NCBI GenBank assembly: GCA_949486985.1
Contig: CATBLW010000168.1
Span: 1 to 14,284, forward strand
Direction: 5' to 3'
Source: Prochlorococcus marinus str. MIT 9215
GTDB lineage: Bacteria > Cyanobacteriota > Cyanobacteriia > PCC-6307 > Cyanobiaceae
DNA length: 14,284 nt
Positions 1 through 8,400 of the stretch are shown one piece after another. Each line of letters opens with the position of its first letter. The stretch's first letter is position 1. The position numbers and the translations under genes were made by a program. Below the pieces are notes generated by a model that was not told where the DNA came from, ran no database searches, and saw only the letters and a program-made list of their open reading frames with translations.

Positions 1-228
1 CTCTTCAAAGTGAGTGGAACGGCGGCCATACGGATACAACGGCAGCAGCGGCCACCAAGGCCAGCTTTGGTCCTCTGGCGAGATGCCCTCAGTTGCACTC
101 AGATCGCCTGCCATCACTTAGATCAGCTGTTCCATGGACTCTTTTTGTGCATGTGGGCAAAACCTTGTGCAAGTAGTTTTAGGGACATTTCAGGGATAAA
201 ATTGGCGCGCATGCCACGTTGTCCCTAA
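1..228. other. Left flank without a convincing gene
   Basis: No tRNA, rRNA or recognisable protein is visible. A 72-codon open frame (10-228, GTG start) runs in the same frame as the recombinase and ends in TAA immediately before its ATG. Its translation shows no domain and has an unusual Cys/His/Trp-rich composition, so I do not call it. The last 80 bases hold short repeats: TTGTGCA at 145-151 and again at 165-171 (20 bases apart start to start), and a 9-bp inverted repeat reaching the recombinase start codon. These could be regulatory or recombinase-binding sites. No clear promoter could be assigned. Confidence 0.5.
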
Positions 229-229
229 A
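178..229. repeat. 9-bp inverted repeat over the recombinase start
   Basis: TTTAGGGAC (178-186) and its perfect reverse complement GTCCCTAAA (221-229) are separated by 34 bases; the right arm overlaps the A of the recombinase ATG. A further AGGGA copy lies at 193-197 within the loop. The position suggests an operator for autorepression, or a stem-loop masking the translation start. The spacing is too wide for a normal recombinase core site, whose arms are usually separated by 6-8 bases. Function is inferred. Confidence 0.4.
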
Positions 230-1452
230 TGACAGAGTCGACTGGGCAACGCCGCAACAGCGCAAGGCTGAAGCGACTCTCCCAGTATCTCCGGCCAATT
301 CACTCTGATCGATACGGACTCTCGTTAAGACGGAAAACAAGGCCTTCTGGAGAAGAGCTGATCTACCTCTCCTTCAACACACGCGCTGACGGATCTGGAG
401 ATCAGAAGTGGCTGAAGCTGACCTCCACCTACGAAGATCCCGACGTCGCGATCTCTAGAGCAGTCGACCAGGCACTGGCCAACTTCGACAAAGACCTCAG
501 GCGCAACGCAGGCGGGCCAGTCGGAAGCTCATTGGGCGTTTACCAGCGGCACGCACTGAACCGAATCGAAGCCTCGGGGAATTCCGAGAAACATGCTTCG
601 CGAAGGGTGAAATGGCTTAAATCCTGCGTGCAATGGCTAAGCGATCAGAACTGTCGAGCCACCAGCCGTGAAGACCTACTGAAATGGATCCAACTTTGGC
701 CAGCAGAAGCCAGAAGCCGGCGCGATGCAATCTCTGCAGCATGCCTCTTGTTCGATATCGCGACAGATGGGAAGAGACTGAATCCGGGTCAAGAAAACGC
801 TTACAAGGAACCAGCTGCAGGGCAAGGAAAACCTGTTGAGCCAACTGAGGTGGAAAGAGTGATCCTGTCGCTCTGGGATCGAGCCAAGTCGTCTGAACTT
901 GCTCACGCCGCGGCATGGCTCACATCCTGGGTCGCCCTCACAGGCGCAAGAGGATCCATGGTGATGTCCTCTGAGTTGATGTGGAAAAAGAAAGGCAGTG
1001 TCGAAGTAGCCGTTGGCAGCTACGTGCGCTGCCAAGACAACAAACGGGGCAGGAACCGCCCCGCCAACCTCTGCCCGTCTTGGCGTGAACTTTTAGAGAG
1101 CGTCGGGCCTCAACGCCTACAAGAACCACCCGAGCGACTTCGCCTCGCAGCAAGCCCTTGGGACGAGAAGCCCACTCAGGATCAGCAAAGAAGGACAGAG
1201 CAGGAGCTTGGTGCCGTGCATGGCTGGATTTGGCGGGAACTCTCGGATGAAAAAGGCTTGAAAGAAGACCGCGATCTAATTGGCCTCCGCACACTGCGCC
1301 ATAACGCGGCAAGACGACTACTGGAGGTCAAGCAGTTGGACTTACTTCAGATCGCAGGTCTGCTCTCAACTTCAGAAGACATGCTGCGGCGCACGTATGC
1401 CGACCATCACCGCTTCCGATCGCACGAAATCATTCGCGAAGTCTTTGGGTAG
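229..1452 (+). CDS. Tyrosine recombinase / phage-type integrase
   Basis: Site-specific DNA recombinase of the tyrosine family, 407 residues, a usual length for island or phage integrases. The N-terminal third (about 1-100) is basic and divergent and would bind arm sites. Residues about 100-190 look like a helical core-binding (SAM-like) domain. The catalytic domain follows: T238-G-A-R241 supplies the first catalytic Arg; R354-T-L-R357-H358 is box II, with Arg where the family usually has His and with the second catalytic Arg present; L-S-T-S before M385 corresponds to the 'GTS' variant of the LGHxS motif; Y390 in RRTYADHH is the predicted nucleophile. The ATG at 229 directly follows an in-frame TAA (226-228), so the reading frame cannot begin earlier. 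No Shine-Dalgarno sequence is visible. It stands alone, some 600 bases before the next long gene, consistent with an integrase at the edge of an acquired region. The family call is firm; the target site is unknown. Confidence 0.87.
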   Translation: MTESTGQRRNSARLKRLSQYLRPIHSDRYGLSLRRKTRPSGEELIYLSFNTRADGSGDQKWLKLTSTYEDPDVAISRAVDQALANFDKDLRRNAGGPVGSSLGVYQRHALNRIEASGNSEKHASRRVKWLKSCVQWLSDQNCRATSREDLLKWIQLWPAEARSRRDAISAACLLFDIATDGKRLNPGQENAYKEPAAGQGKPVEPTEVERVILSLWDRAKSSELAHAAAWLTSWVALTGARGSMVMSSELMWKKKGSVEVAVGSYVRCQDNKRGRNRPANLCPSWRELLESVGPQRLQEPPERLRLAASPWDEKPTQDQQRRTEQELGAVHGWIWRELSDEKGLKEDRDLIGLRTLRHNAARRLLEVKQLDLLQIAGLLSTSEDMLRRTYADHHRFRSHEIIREVFG

Positions 1453-1521
1453 CTCAGAAGCAAATACGCTTCATCCATTACCAAGTGCTATTGGCATTTC
1501 ACTGGCATCAGAAAAGGACAA

Positions 1522-1539
1522 ATCCCTCAATTGGGGGAT
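1522..1539. repeat. 18-bp near-perfect palindrome
   Basis: ATCCCTCAATTGGGGGAT reads the same on both strands apart from one T/G pair (1527 against 1534). It lies 70 bases after the recombinase stop and about 48 bases before the nuclease remnant. There is no T-run after it, so it is not a normal intrinsic terminator. The half site (A/G)TCCCT resembles the GTCCCT and AGGGA elements before the recombinase, which would fit a shared DNA-binding protein. This is inference. Confidence 0.35.
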
Positions 1540-1586
1540 GCGCTGGAGTTCATCAATTGCCAATCTGATGGGAGTGAATGTGCGCC

Positions 1587-1979
1587 ATGCCCTCCCGCCT
1601 GATCACGCCAAGCCGTCTTTCGCTGTTCTGCATAAGCCCAGTGGTCCGGGCCTGGTGGGAAAAGCTGCAGGCGCAGAAGCTTTTTGAAGGCAACAGGCCA
1701 GCGAGGAGTGAGCTGGAGCAGCAGCTGTTTGATGATGGCCTGCGCCACGAGCAGGTGCTACTCACCAAGCTGGAAAAACAAAGCCGCAGCGTTGCTCGAC
1801 TGCCCGGCAAACAAATCGACCCCGACTACGCCGCCACCAGTGAAGGGATAGCAGAAGGGATGAAGTTCATCCACCAGGCCTCGCTTTGCAAAGAGGAGAT
1901 GCGCTGCAGCGCAGAAATGCTCAGGCGCATTAATCGCCAATGGACACCACCAATATGGTGCGCAAAAATGCAGCAATAG
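1587..1979 (+). pseudogene. Truncated 5' fragment of a TM0106-type RecB-like nuclease gene
   Basis: The frame begins MPSRLITPSRLSLF and continues with SPVVRAWWEKL, SELEQQLFDDGLRHEQVLL, VARLPGKQ, a T-x-E-G-I-A-E-GMKFIHQASL stretch and MRCSAEMLRRI. This pattern is recognisable from the start of TM0106-family RecB-like putative nucleases, where it precedes the PD-(D/E)XK catalytic motifs. Those proteins are several hundred residues long; here similarity stops near 1932, followed by an unrelated tail (NRQWTPPIWCAKMQQ) and a stop at 1979. The catalytic part is missing, so the fragment should be inactive. An alternative in-frame ATG lies at 1578 with GGAG just before it. The break lies between the recombinase and the vWA-lipoprotein operon, so it may mark where foreign DNA replaced the rest of the gene. 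The family call comes from memory of its conserved N-terminus, without a search. Confidence 0.6.
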
Positions 1980-2049
1980 AGGGATCAGCAAGATCCATAT
2001 CAAATACGGCTGTCAACATAGACGGCAGCCAAGCCATCATCTACGCGAA

Positions 2050-3393
2050 ATGGAAAGGGCTACAAAATCAATACGAACTCGATTTACTGATGAAGGCTTA
2101 GCAAAGACTGCCTTCCCAGTCTTAGGCGCACTGCGGTTGCTAACGCCTGGGGCAGCAGTTATCATGCTTGCTGGATGTGGAGCAAAGCTCCCACCCTGCA
2201 GCTCTGGGCTAACTGCAGTACCTAGGCAACAAACACAACAATCGGCGAAAAAGCCCTTTGGCAAAAAGGTTTTAGTGGGAATTGATGGCAGCGGCTCAAT
2301 GCTTGGGTATGCCCAAGCGAACAAGAATGTGTGGCCACGCTTACTTCAATCCATCAGCCAAGGAATTCTTCTGGAGGGGCTCCAGCCAATCACTTTCCGC
2401 ATAGGAGCAGGTGTTGCGGAGGGACCGCTAAGTGGATCGGTAACGCAAGCCACGAATCCCTGTTTCTTCATTGGTTGTGAAGGGTATCGGCCGGTAGCGT
2501 CAAGCCTGGAAACTCTTTGGACAATCAATAGAGAGGTCAATTTGCTGCCCCTCAGGCTTCTTGTCAGTGACCTAGAGGTCAACCAAAGTGACATCTCCTC
2601 GTTGCTTGCAAGGATTCGGCCTGATCTTGACAAGGGTGCCAGCGCAGGAATCCTGGGCATGAAAGCTCCATTCAGCGGCAATGTTTTTGGAGCCAACGGG
2701 AAAGTTATTCAGCAAGGGAATGTTAATCGGCCGATCTTCATACTTGCAACAGGCCCCAAAGAGCAAGTTAGGTCGGTCTTAGATGAAGTCAGGAAGACTC
2801 TGTCACTGAGAGGAATTACAGATACTAGAGTCTCAATAATCGATCCCAGCAATTCGCTGGAAACGAAATTTGCCAAATGGATCGGCGGTGTTCCCGCAAA
2901 GGCGGCTACATCTGGCATCAACATACGACTCGATGGCCAGACGTTCAGGCCGGCACAAAATCCTGACTACCAATTCATACGCCTAAAAACCGAAGCCACA
3001 GGGCTTTTTGTGGCAACAACCAAGACATTGAGCAAGGGGGCAGAAAGGCCTGATTTCGGTATTGCCGACATAGAGAGACTGTCAACTTCCACAGGTCAGC
3101 CGCAAGCTGTAGAGGGCATTCAGGTCAGAAGCATCAATATCTCAGGCTCGAATGTGAAACTAAAAATTGAAATCGACCAGTCAGCAGTCTCAGGCCTTTA
3201 CAGGTTTGTCATCCCAGCGGGAAGCATGCCGGAAGAGTGGTGGGTGAGCTGGGACCGAGCGGAAGGGGTAAAGACAAACGTTGGCAGCAAGACCCAGGGG
3301 CTGCTACTGCTGATGACAACCTTGAGCAGGCAGATCGCAGGAGCAGCAAATGCCCCTCCAGCCGCAGCAATGTGCATTGCCCTACAAAACTAA
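2050..3393 (+). CDS. Lipoprotein with von Willebrand factor A-like (MIDAS) domain
   Basis: A 447-residue predicted lipoprotein. A long basic N-region (about residues 1-29) precedes a hydrophobic stretch and the lipobox L40-A-G-C43, so C43 would be acylated and the rest exported. After a polar linker, KKVLVGIDGSGSM places the metal-binding MIDAS signature D79-G-S81-G-S83 at the end of a beta strand; VSDLEVNQSD about 90 residues later fits the later MIDAS Asp. Such domains bind partners through a divalent metal. The C-terminal half (about 300-447) contains predicted beta strands and a short hydrophobic segment near 415 (LLLLMTTL) but no domain I recognise. The start has no clear Shine-Dalgarno sequence; TTG at 2137 (residue 30) is an alternative that would still leave a signal peptide. 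It is first in a block of close same-strand genes, 15 bases before the next one. Its role is unknown. An exported vWA protein beside cytoplasmic NTPases suggests an envelope-spanning assembly. Confidence 0.75.
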   Translation: MERATKSIRTRFTDEGLAKTAFPVLGALRLLTPGAAVIMLAGCGAKLPPCSSGLTAVPRQQTQQSAKKPFGKKVLVGIDGSGSMLGYAQANKNVWPRLLQSISQGILLEGLQPITFRIGAGVAEGPLSGSVTQATNPCFFIGCEGYRPVASSLETLWTINREVNLLPLRLLVSDLEVNQSDISSLLARIRPDLDKGASAGILGMKAPFSGNVFGANGKVIQQGNVNRPIFILATGPKEQVRSVLDEVRKTLSLRGITDTRVSIIDPSNSLETKFAKWIGGVPAKAATSGINIRLDGQTFRPAQNPDYQFIRLKTEATGLFVATTKTLSKGAERPDFGIADIERLSTSTGQPQAVEGIQVRSINISGSNVKLKIEIDQSAVSGLYRFVIPAGSMPEEWWVSWDRAEGVKTNVGSKTQGLLLLMTTLSRQIAGAANAPPAAAMCIALQN

Positions 3394-3408
3394 ATCCGAG
3401 GACCAGCC

Positions 3409-3945
3409 ATGAAGCCAAAACAATTCATACCACTTATCGCTTGCGTACTTGCGGGGGTCCTATGGATCTTCATAGGCCAGAACTTCGTACTCCAGAATGT
3501 ATTAGGCGGCCTCATTGCCGGCGGAGGAATGGACCTATCGCTGTTCCTTGCTTCTGCGAGTAGCCCCTCATTCCAGGCCCTGTGGTTCACAAGTGCAGCA
3601 GTCACACTGATCTGGCTGTTGACGACAACCAAGAAAAGCCCGCTCAATTCAGCAGAGGTTCGCGAGATGCAGCCAACATGGTGGATTTGCACGACGGTCT
3701 TGGTTTTACTCGGCTGGTTCTATCAGCTGTTCTTCACCGTACTGATCTGGCAAATCAGCGGAGTAGCTCCAGTGGAGGGAATTAACACCAACTACTTCCA
3801 GGTGCCTCCAGGGGGTTGGATCACCTTGCTAGTCGTAGTAATTTTCGACGTAGGGCTTCTTTTTTGGCTTCCGACAATGTTCGCCTCTCCAAAAAGCTAC
3901 AGGCTTGTTGTGCCCGGTGCCATGAAATTCCTTGGAGGCCGTTGA
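3409..3945 (+). CDS. Four-helix integral membrane protein, unknown function
   Basis: A 178-residue protein dominated by hydrophobic segments at about residues 6-25, 53-73, 91-114 and 135-158, so probably four inner-membrane helices. The short MKPKQ start and the TTKKS loop after helix 2 are the positive segments and suggest the N-terminus faces the cytoplasm. No catalytic motif is visible and I do not recognise the family. A GAGG-like element lies about 10 bases before the ATG. It lies between the vWA lipoprotein and the tubulin-like gene, whose ATG begins one base after this stop, so translation is probably coupled. From its position it could anchor the lipoprotein or the tubulin-like protein at the membrane; that is inference. 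Confidence 0.7.
   Translation: MKPKQFIPLIACVLAGVLWIFIGQNFVLQNVLGGLIAGGGMDLSLFLASASSPSFQALWFTSAAVTLIWLLTTTKKSPLNSAEVREMQPTWWICTTVLVLLGWFYQLFFTVLIWQISGVAPVEGINTNYFQVPPGGWITLLVVVIFDVGLLFWLPTMFASPKSYRLVVPGAMKFLGGR
3934..3938 (+). promoter_or_regulatory. Strong Shine-Dalgarno deciding the tubulin-like start
   Basis: GGAGG sits eight bases before the ATG at 3947 and inside the end of the preceding membrane-protein gene. It overlaps the alternative TTG at 3932, which therefore cannot use it. This fixes ATG 3947 as the start and indicates coupled translation. Confidence 0.7.
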
Positions 3946-3946
3946 G

Positions 3947-5452
3947 ATGAATATCTTCGCGATTGGAATAGGTGGTACTGGCGCGAAATGCACCGAAGCC
4001 TTAGTTCACCTACATGCTGCAGGCCTAATCACCGACCAAGGCGGAAAGAACGTCCGACTCGGGACATTCCTAGTTGAACCGGATCAACAAAGCACACTTT
4101 TGGCGCGAACAGAGATCGCAATCGACCGCTACTCAAAAGTGAGAGATCTGATCGGTAATGCCACTGAGAGTTTCGCAGCCAGCGAAATTGACCACTATGG
4201 AAGCTGGAGCCCCTTAGCTGGTGAAACACCAGGTGTCAGCTTGGATCAGGTCTTCTCGAAGCCTGTACTGCGCAATGAGGCCTCCGGTCTAGCAGCTCTC
4301 TTCGATTGCCTTTACCCCCCAGAAGAGCAAAAGGCAGAACTAGATGTTGGTTTCCGTGGAAGGCCACCAATCGGCTCAGCTGTTATGAGTCGAATTTCCT
4401 TGGACAAGGCTGCTAATTCTGGGGCTTGGAAAAAATTGCTGGGTGACATCCAGACAGCCTCCGGAAGCGGAGATCCTCCCATCATTCACTTGTTTGGGAG
4501 TGTCTTCGGCGGAACCGGTGCATCAGGGGTACCAACACTTGGGGGAATGCTGAAGAGCTGGCTGCAGCAGCAGGGCCTTTCTAAAGTCAGAGTCCACGCC
4601 TCTCTACTTCTTCCCTACTTTGACTTTGATGGTCAAGGGGATCAGGGCACTGGCGTCCACGCGGAAGCTCGTAACTTCCAACTCAATACCGACGCAGCCC
4701 TTCAGTATCTGGCGAATAACGGCAAAGCCTGCTTTGACCAGGTCTATTTAGTTGGAAGTGACATCAAAGCCCGCTACGACTTCAGCATTGGCGGTCGATC
4801 GCAAGACAACGATGCGCACATCATCGAACTATTGGCGACTTTAGGAGTGAGGAATGGCTGTAGAACACCGGAGGGAAGAGAGTACGCATATATCCTCAGC
4901 CGTAGCAAAGAAGACCAGATCAGCTGGTCAGATATTCCCGATAGCGGCGTGATTGGAAAGGGTCTTGCCCGAGCAGCCCGTTTTGCGATCTCGTGGAGGA
5001 AGAACTACAGCCTTGAAGTGGATGCAGCTCAAACCACACCGGTGAAGACATTCGCCTCAGGCGCACCATGGATTCGAAAATACTTTTCAATGACAGAAGA
5101 ATCCACGTCCAAGAGTGAGGGGCGACCAAGTATTCGAGGACAAGATCAGCTCGCCCTCAAGCAAGCGATCGACGGTTATTCAGCAACCTTGATCCAGTGG
5201 CTGAGGCAGTTCAGCAGAAACACAGGCCTGGGGTTCAACCAAGAGTTATTCAGTGAAGATCAGCTCAACTGTGAGGAGACCTATGCCAACGAACTTCAGA
5301 GATTAGTGAGAGGCTCGGCAAAGCCAACATTGGCTGAACAAAATGACACTGTTGATCGGATCAAAGTCCTGATGGATGAGTTGCCCGAAAGCGAAATAAA
5401 ATACAAGGGAGTTGAGGGCCTCGCGGACTCACTGTGGAAGTTGTGCATCTAA
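3947..5452 (+). CDS. Tubulin-like GTPase (Tubulin_2-type)
   Basis: A 501-residue protein with the layout of the bacterial tubulin-like family related to FtsZ/tubulin (Pfam Tubulin_2). The N-terminus MNIFAIGIGGTGAK (G7 to K14) is a strand followed by a glycine-rich nucleotide-binding turn. The tubulin signature G188-G-T-G-A-S-G194 occurs in FGSVFGGTGASGVPTLGG and would contact the phosphates of GTP. ARNFQLNTDAALQYL downstream resembles a conserved helix of this family. About 180 residues separate the two motifs, more than in FtsZ, as expected for this longer family. It is probably cytoplasmic; no membrane helix is seen. ATG 3947 is preferred over TTG 3932 because GGAGG lies eight bases before it. 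It follows the membrane-protein gene by one base and is followed 26 bases later by the Hsp70-like gene. Polymer formation is untested and should not be assumed; the fold assignment is fairly sure. Confidence 0.78.
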   Translation: MNIFAIGIGGTGAKCTEALVHLHAAGLITDQGGKNVRLGTFLVEPDQQSTLLARTEIAIDRYSKVRDLIGNATESFAASEIDHYGSWSPLAGETPGVSLDQVFSKPVLRNEASGLAALFDCLYPPEEQKAELDVGFRGRPPIGSAVMSRISLDKAANSGAWKKLLGDIQTASGSGDPPIIHLFGSVFGGTGASGVPTLGGMLKSWLQQQGLSKVRVHASLLLPYFDFDGQGDQGTGVHAEARNFQLNTDAALQYLANNGKACFDQVYLVGSDIKARYDFSIGGRSQDNDAHIIELLATLGVRNGCRTPEGREYAYILSRSKEDQISWSDIPDSGVIGKGLARAARFAISWRKNYSLEVDAAQTTPVKTFASGAPWIRKYFSMTEESTSKSEGRPSIRGQDQLALKQAIDGYSATLIQWLRQFSRNTGLGFNQELFSEDQLNCEETYANELQRLVRGSAKPTLAEQNDTVDRIKVLMDELPESEIKYKGVEGLADSLWKLCI

Positions 5453-5478
5453 GCAAAGAATTCTTAAAACCTAGAACC

Positions 5479-8400
5479 ATGAACAACAACACCATCCTCA
5501 ACCACCCCTGGTTTCCGAAGACAAATCCGGCCTATAGCGGAGGCGCTACAGCGGGAAAATGGCAAGGTCAGGATCAAGCATTTCTGGGGCGCATTGCCAA
5601 TGACCTGGTCTATGAACGCGCCAATAGCCGTATCAATTCATTGCCATCCCCATGGTCAAGAGCACTTCAATTTGAGCAAGCAATTCTCAATCCCAGGTAT
5701 CCAACACGACCTGATCTACTCGAAGAGCTATTTGGTTGCCTGGCAACCATCGGTCTATGGGAAATCATCGGTATCAAGCTCGAGGCTGAACGTGTAGACC
5801 TTGCTGAGTTGAGCAAAACAACTGATGAGACAGTGGGAGCATTCTCACGCAGCCTTAGCGGACAAAAACCACCAGCAGACCGGTCTCTTTATGAGCTACT
5901 AGACGGGGCAAACCCATGGGATAATGTACACATCCTCAAGGCTGACGGTCAGGCGATTGGGTTTACATCCCCGACAACCTTGGTCTGCCCAACGGTTCAT
6001 TTGCCTGGCCCAATACAAGGGATGCGATGGACATCAGAACATCGCTTTACGTCTCCAAAGGAGTTTCTAAGTACTCAACAGCGTCAGGCATTCGCTGATT
6101 GGCTCGCCTATATAGACAAGGAGTTATTAGCAGCCGACGATCGGAAAAATAGCAATACCATCAGTGCAATATCTGAAGTCTTGGCTGGATACGTCAACGA
6201 ATTAACAGCAGGTCGCGTGGGCAATGTTGTGCTCTCGCAGAAGAGCGCACCAGGGTTACCACCTAGACCCAAAGCGGTATCAGTGCTCGCGCGTGGCTCG
6301 GGGCTGCAAGCAGCAGCAGCAACAAGCTTGGCGACGGTGGAAGTGGGGGATCGAAAAGAACGGCCACTGCCCGGTGCGACCAACAAACCTGTTGTCCTGG
6401 TCGATACGGAGATGCCGAGCAAGCTCGGAATACCAGCTAATGAGATCACTCTCTTTGGAGCCTCAACGCTCGAGGCTATTGGAGGCTCCAAGGAAAAACT
6501 CGATCAACAGTATGGGCGAGAGATCGACATCATTACGCCAGATGACTTGTTTGCAGCGGAGCTCTATCTGCTCCCTGGGGAAGCAGCGCTGACGAACACT
6601 TGGCTGTTTAGCAGACTCGAGGGGAAACCCCTGGTTAACGACTCACCCGTGACCCCTATTCTCCCGCTGAGCGAAAGAGCGCGGGACCTTTTTAGCAGTC
6701 GTGAACTGGAGAAAGCATGTTCGATGCGCGTGACGAACAGTGGAAGCGGGATGGAACTCGAGCTCACCGTGCAGCTCAGAATTAGTGGTCAACGTGAGCC
6801 TTATCCGTTGGTCAAAAGTTTCCCGATCAAGGAAGAGAATCTCATTGACGAAGATCTGCCTGTTGTTGCAGTCTGGCCCAACGTTAGCGATGAAAGGTGG
6901 AATAAGTTCTACATATTCTGCGAGGACAATAAGACTGGCCTGACTGTCGATGGCTTCAGCGACTATGAGCTAAAAACAGCAAGAGAAGGCCAGCAGTCTG
7001 TGAAGTATTTCACATCAGGAAGTTTTCCTGATCTAGTGAAGCTTATTGAGCGCGGGAGGCACTGCGGGCTGATACCAGTCAACACACCGTCAGACGTTGC
7101 AAGCACAGTAACAAGCTGGTCTGTTGGCATTGACTTCGGAACGTCATTCACAAATTTCTTTGTGAATGACGGCTCAGGAGCAATTAGGAGACCACTGGAG
7201 ACAAGAGTTATGCCACTGGTATTGGCACAGAAAGAATACCAACTCAACTTGCTGACCAGGTTCTTCATCCCTGAAGACGTACTTCCGAAGGGTGAGAATC
7301 CTCCGACGTCAACAGCCCTCAACACCTATGGATGGCAAGAAGAAGAACTCGTAGTTCCTCAGATCTATCACCAGGCTCGAATTCAGTGGCCAAGCTCAAA
7401 CGCACTATCGATGCGGGGTAATGGTGTCCATACTGGTTTTAAGTGGAAAGAGAGCTGGTATCAAGAACCATTCCTCAAGGAAATCGCTTTAGTGATCAGC
7501 AGCAATGCAGCAGCAGCTGGTGCGACGCAGGTCCACTGGGCTGTTTCATACCCCAGCGCATTCTCGCGCAACAATGCCAAAATTTACTGCAAGTGCTGGA
7601 CGAATCTCTGTGCTGAATTAAATACAATTACTGGTGTAAAACACAAATTCATTGACGATAGTAGTGAGGGTAGCCTTCAGACAGAGGCAATTGCTTTTGC
7701 CAGTTACTTTGGTAATTATCTGAATCACCCGATGGTTCATACGGCCTGTCTTGACGTTGGTGGCGGCACCACAGACGTAAGCATTTGGCAAGACAATGCA
7801 CTGCTTCACCAGGTCTCTATTCCCTTCGCAGGTAGGGATATCTGCACAAGAGTGATGCAGCTTAAGCCAGCTTTCATTCGCCTTCTTTTCAGCTCCGGTT
7901 CGGCCGGAGATATCGGCAATAATGAGGCCAAGCTCAGACAGGAGCCCAACTTTAATAGCTGGTTTGACAACTGCTTGCGCTACGAAACGGATGCTTTGCT
8001 AAAAGATCGAATTCCGATGTTGCGCTCTAGGCAGGATAAGCAGCTTGTTGAGTTTGTCAGCCTATTAGCTATCAGTTTTGCTGGCGTCTATCACTACCTG
8101 GGGCTGATACTAAGGGGGCTCATGAAAGAGGGATCTCTCCAAAAGCAAGCAGCAATGCCGGTTTATATGGGCGGCAATGGAGCTCGGTTTATGAATTGGC
8201 TTGACGAAAGTGGCAGGTTCTTCAAGGGTTGCGACAGTGATGAATTAATGGAAAAAGTCCAAGCCATGAGCGCAGGTTTTGCTGCATCCAGTAGCAGCAT
8301 TGCATCCACAACCCTCTCAGACGCATTTAAAGATGAAACAGCCTGTGGTCTGATCAGCAAGGGAGTAAAGCTAAAGGGCGTATTCGATCCTCGCAAAGAC

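Noticed and set aside
10..228. 72-codon open frame (GTG start) directly upstream of and in frame with the recombinase
   Set aside because: No recognisable domain, odd Cys/His/Trp-rich composition, no ribosome site; probably chance. It does show that the recombinase cannot start before 229 unless the TAA is read through.
1940..2101. 53-codon plus-strand frame (MDTTNMVRKN...) overlapping the start of the vWA lipoprotein gene
   Set aside because: No ribosome site or recognised homology, and it overlaps the lipoprotein's 5' end in another frame. It may be a relic but cannot be supported.
3947..5452. FtsZ
   Set aside because: The protein is longer, the two nucleotide motifs are about 180 residues apart, and no cell-division genes are nearby; it fits the Tubulin_2-type family.
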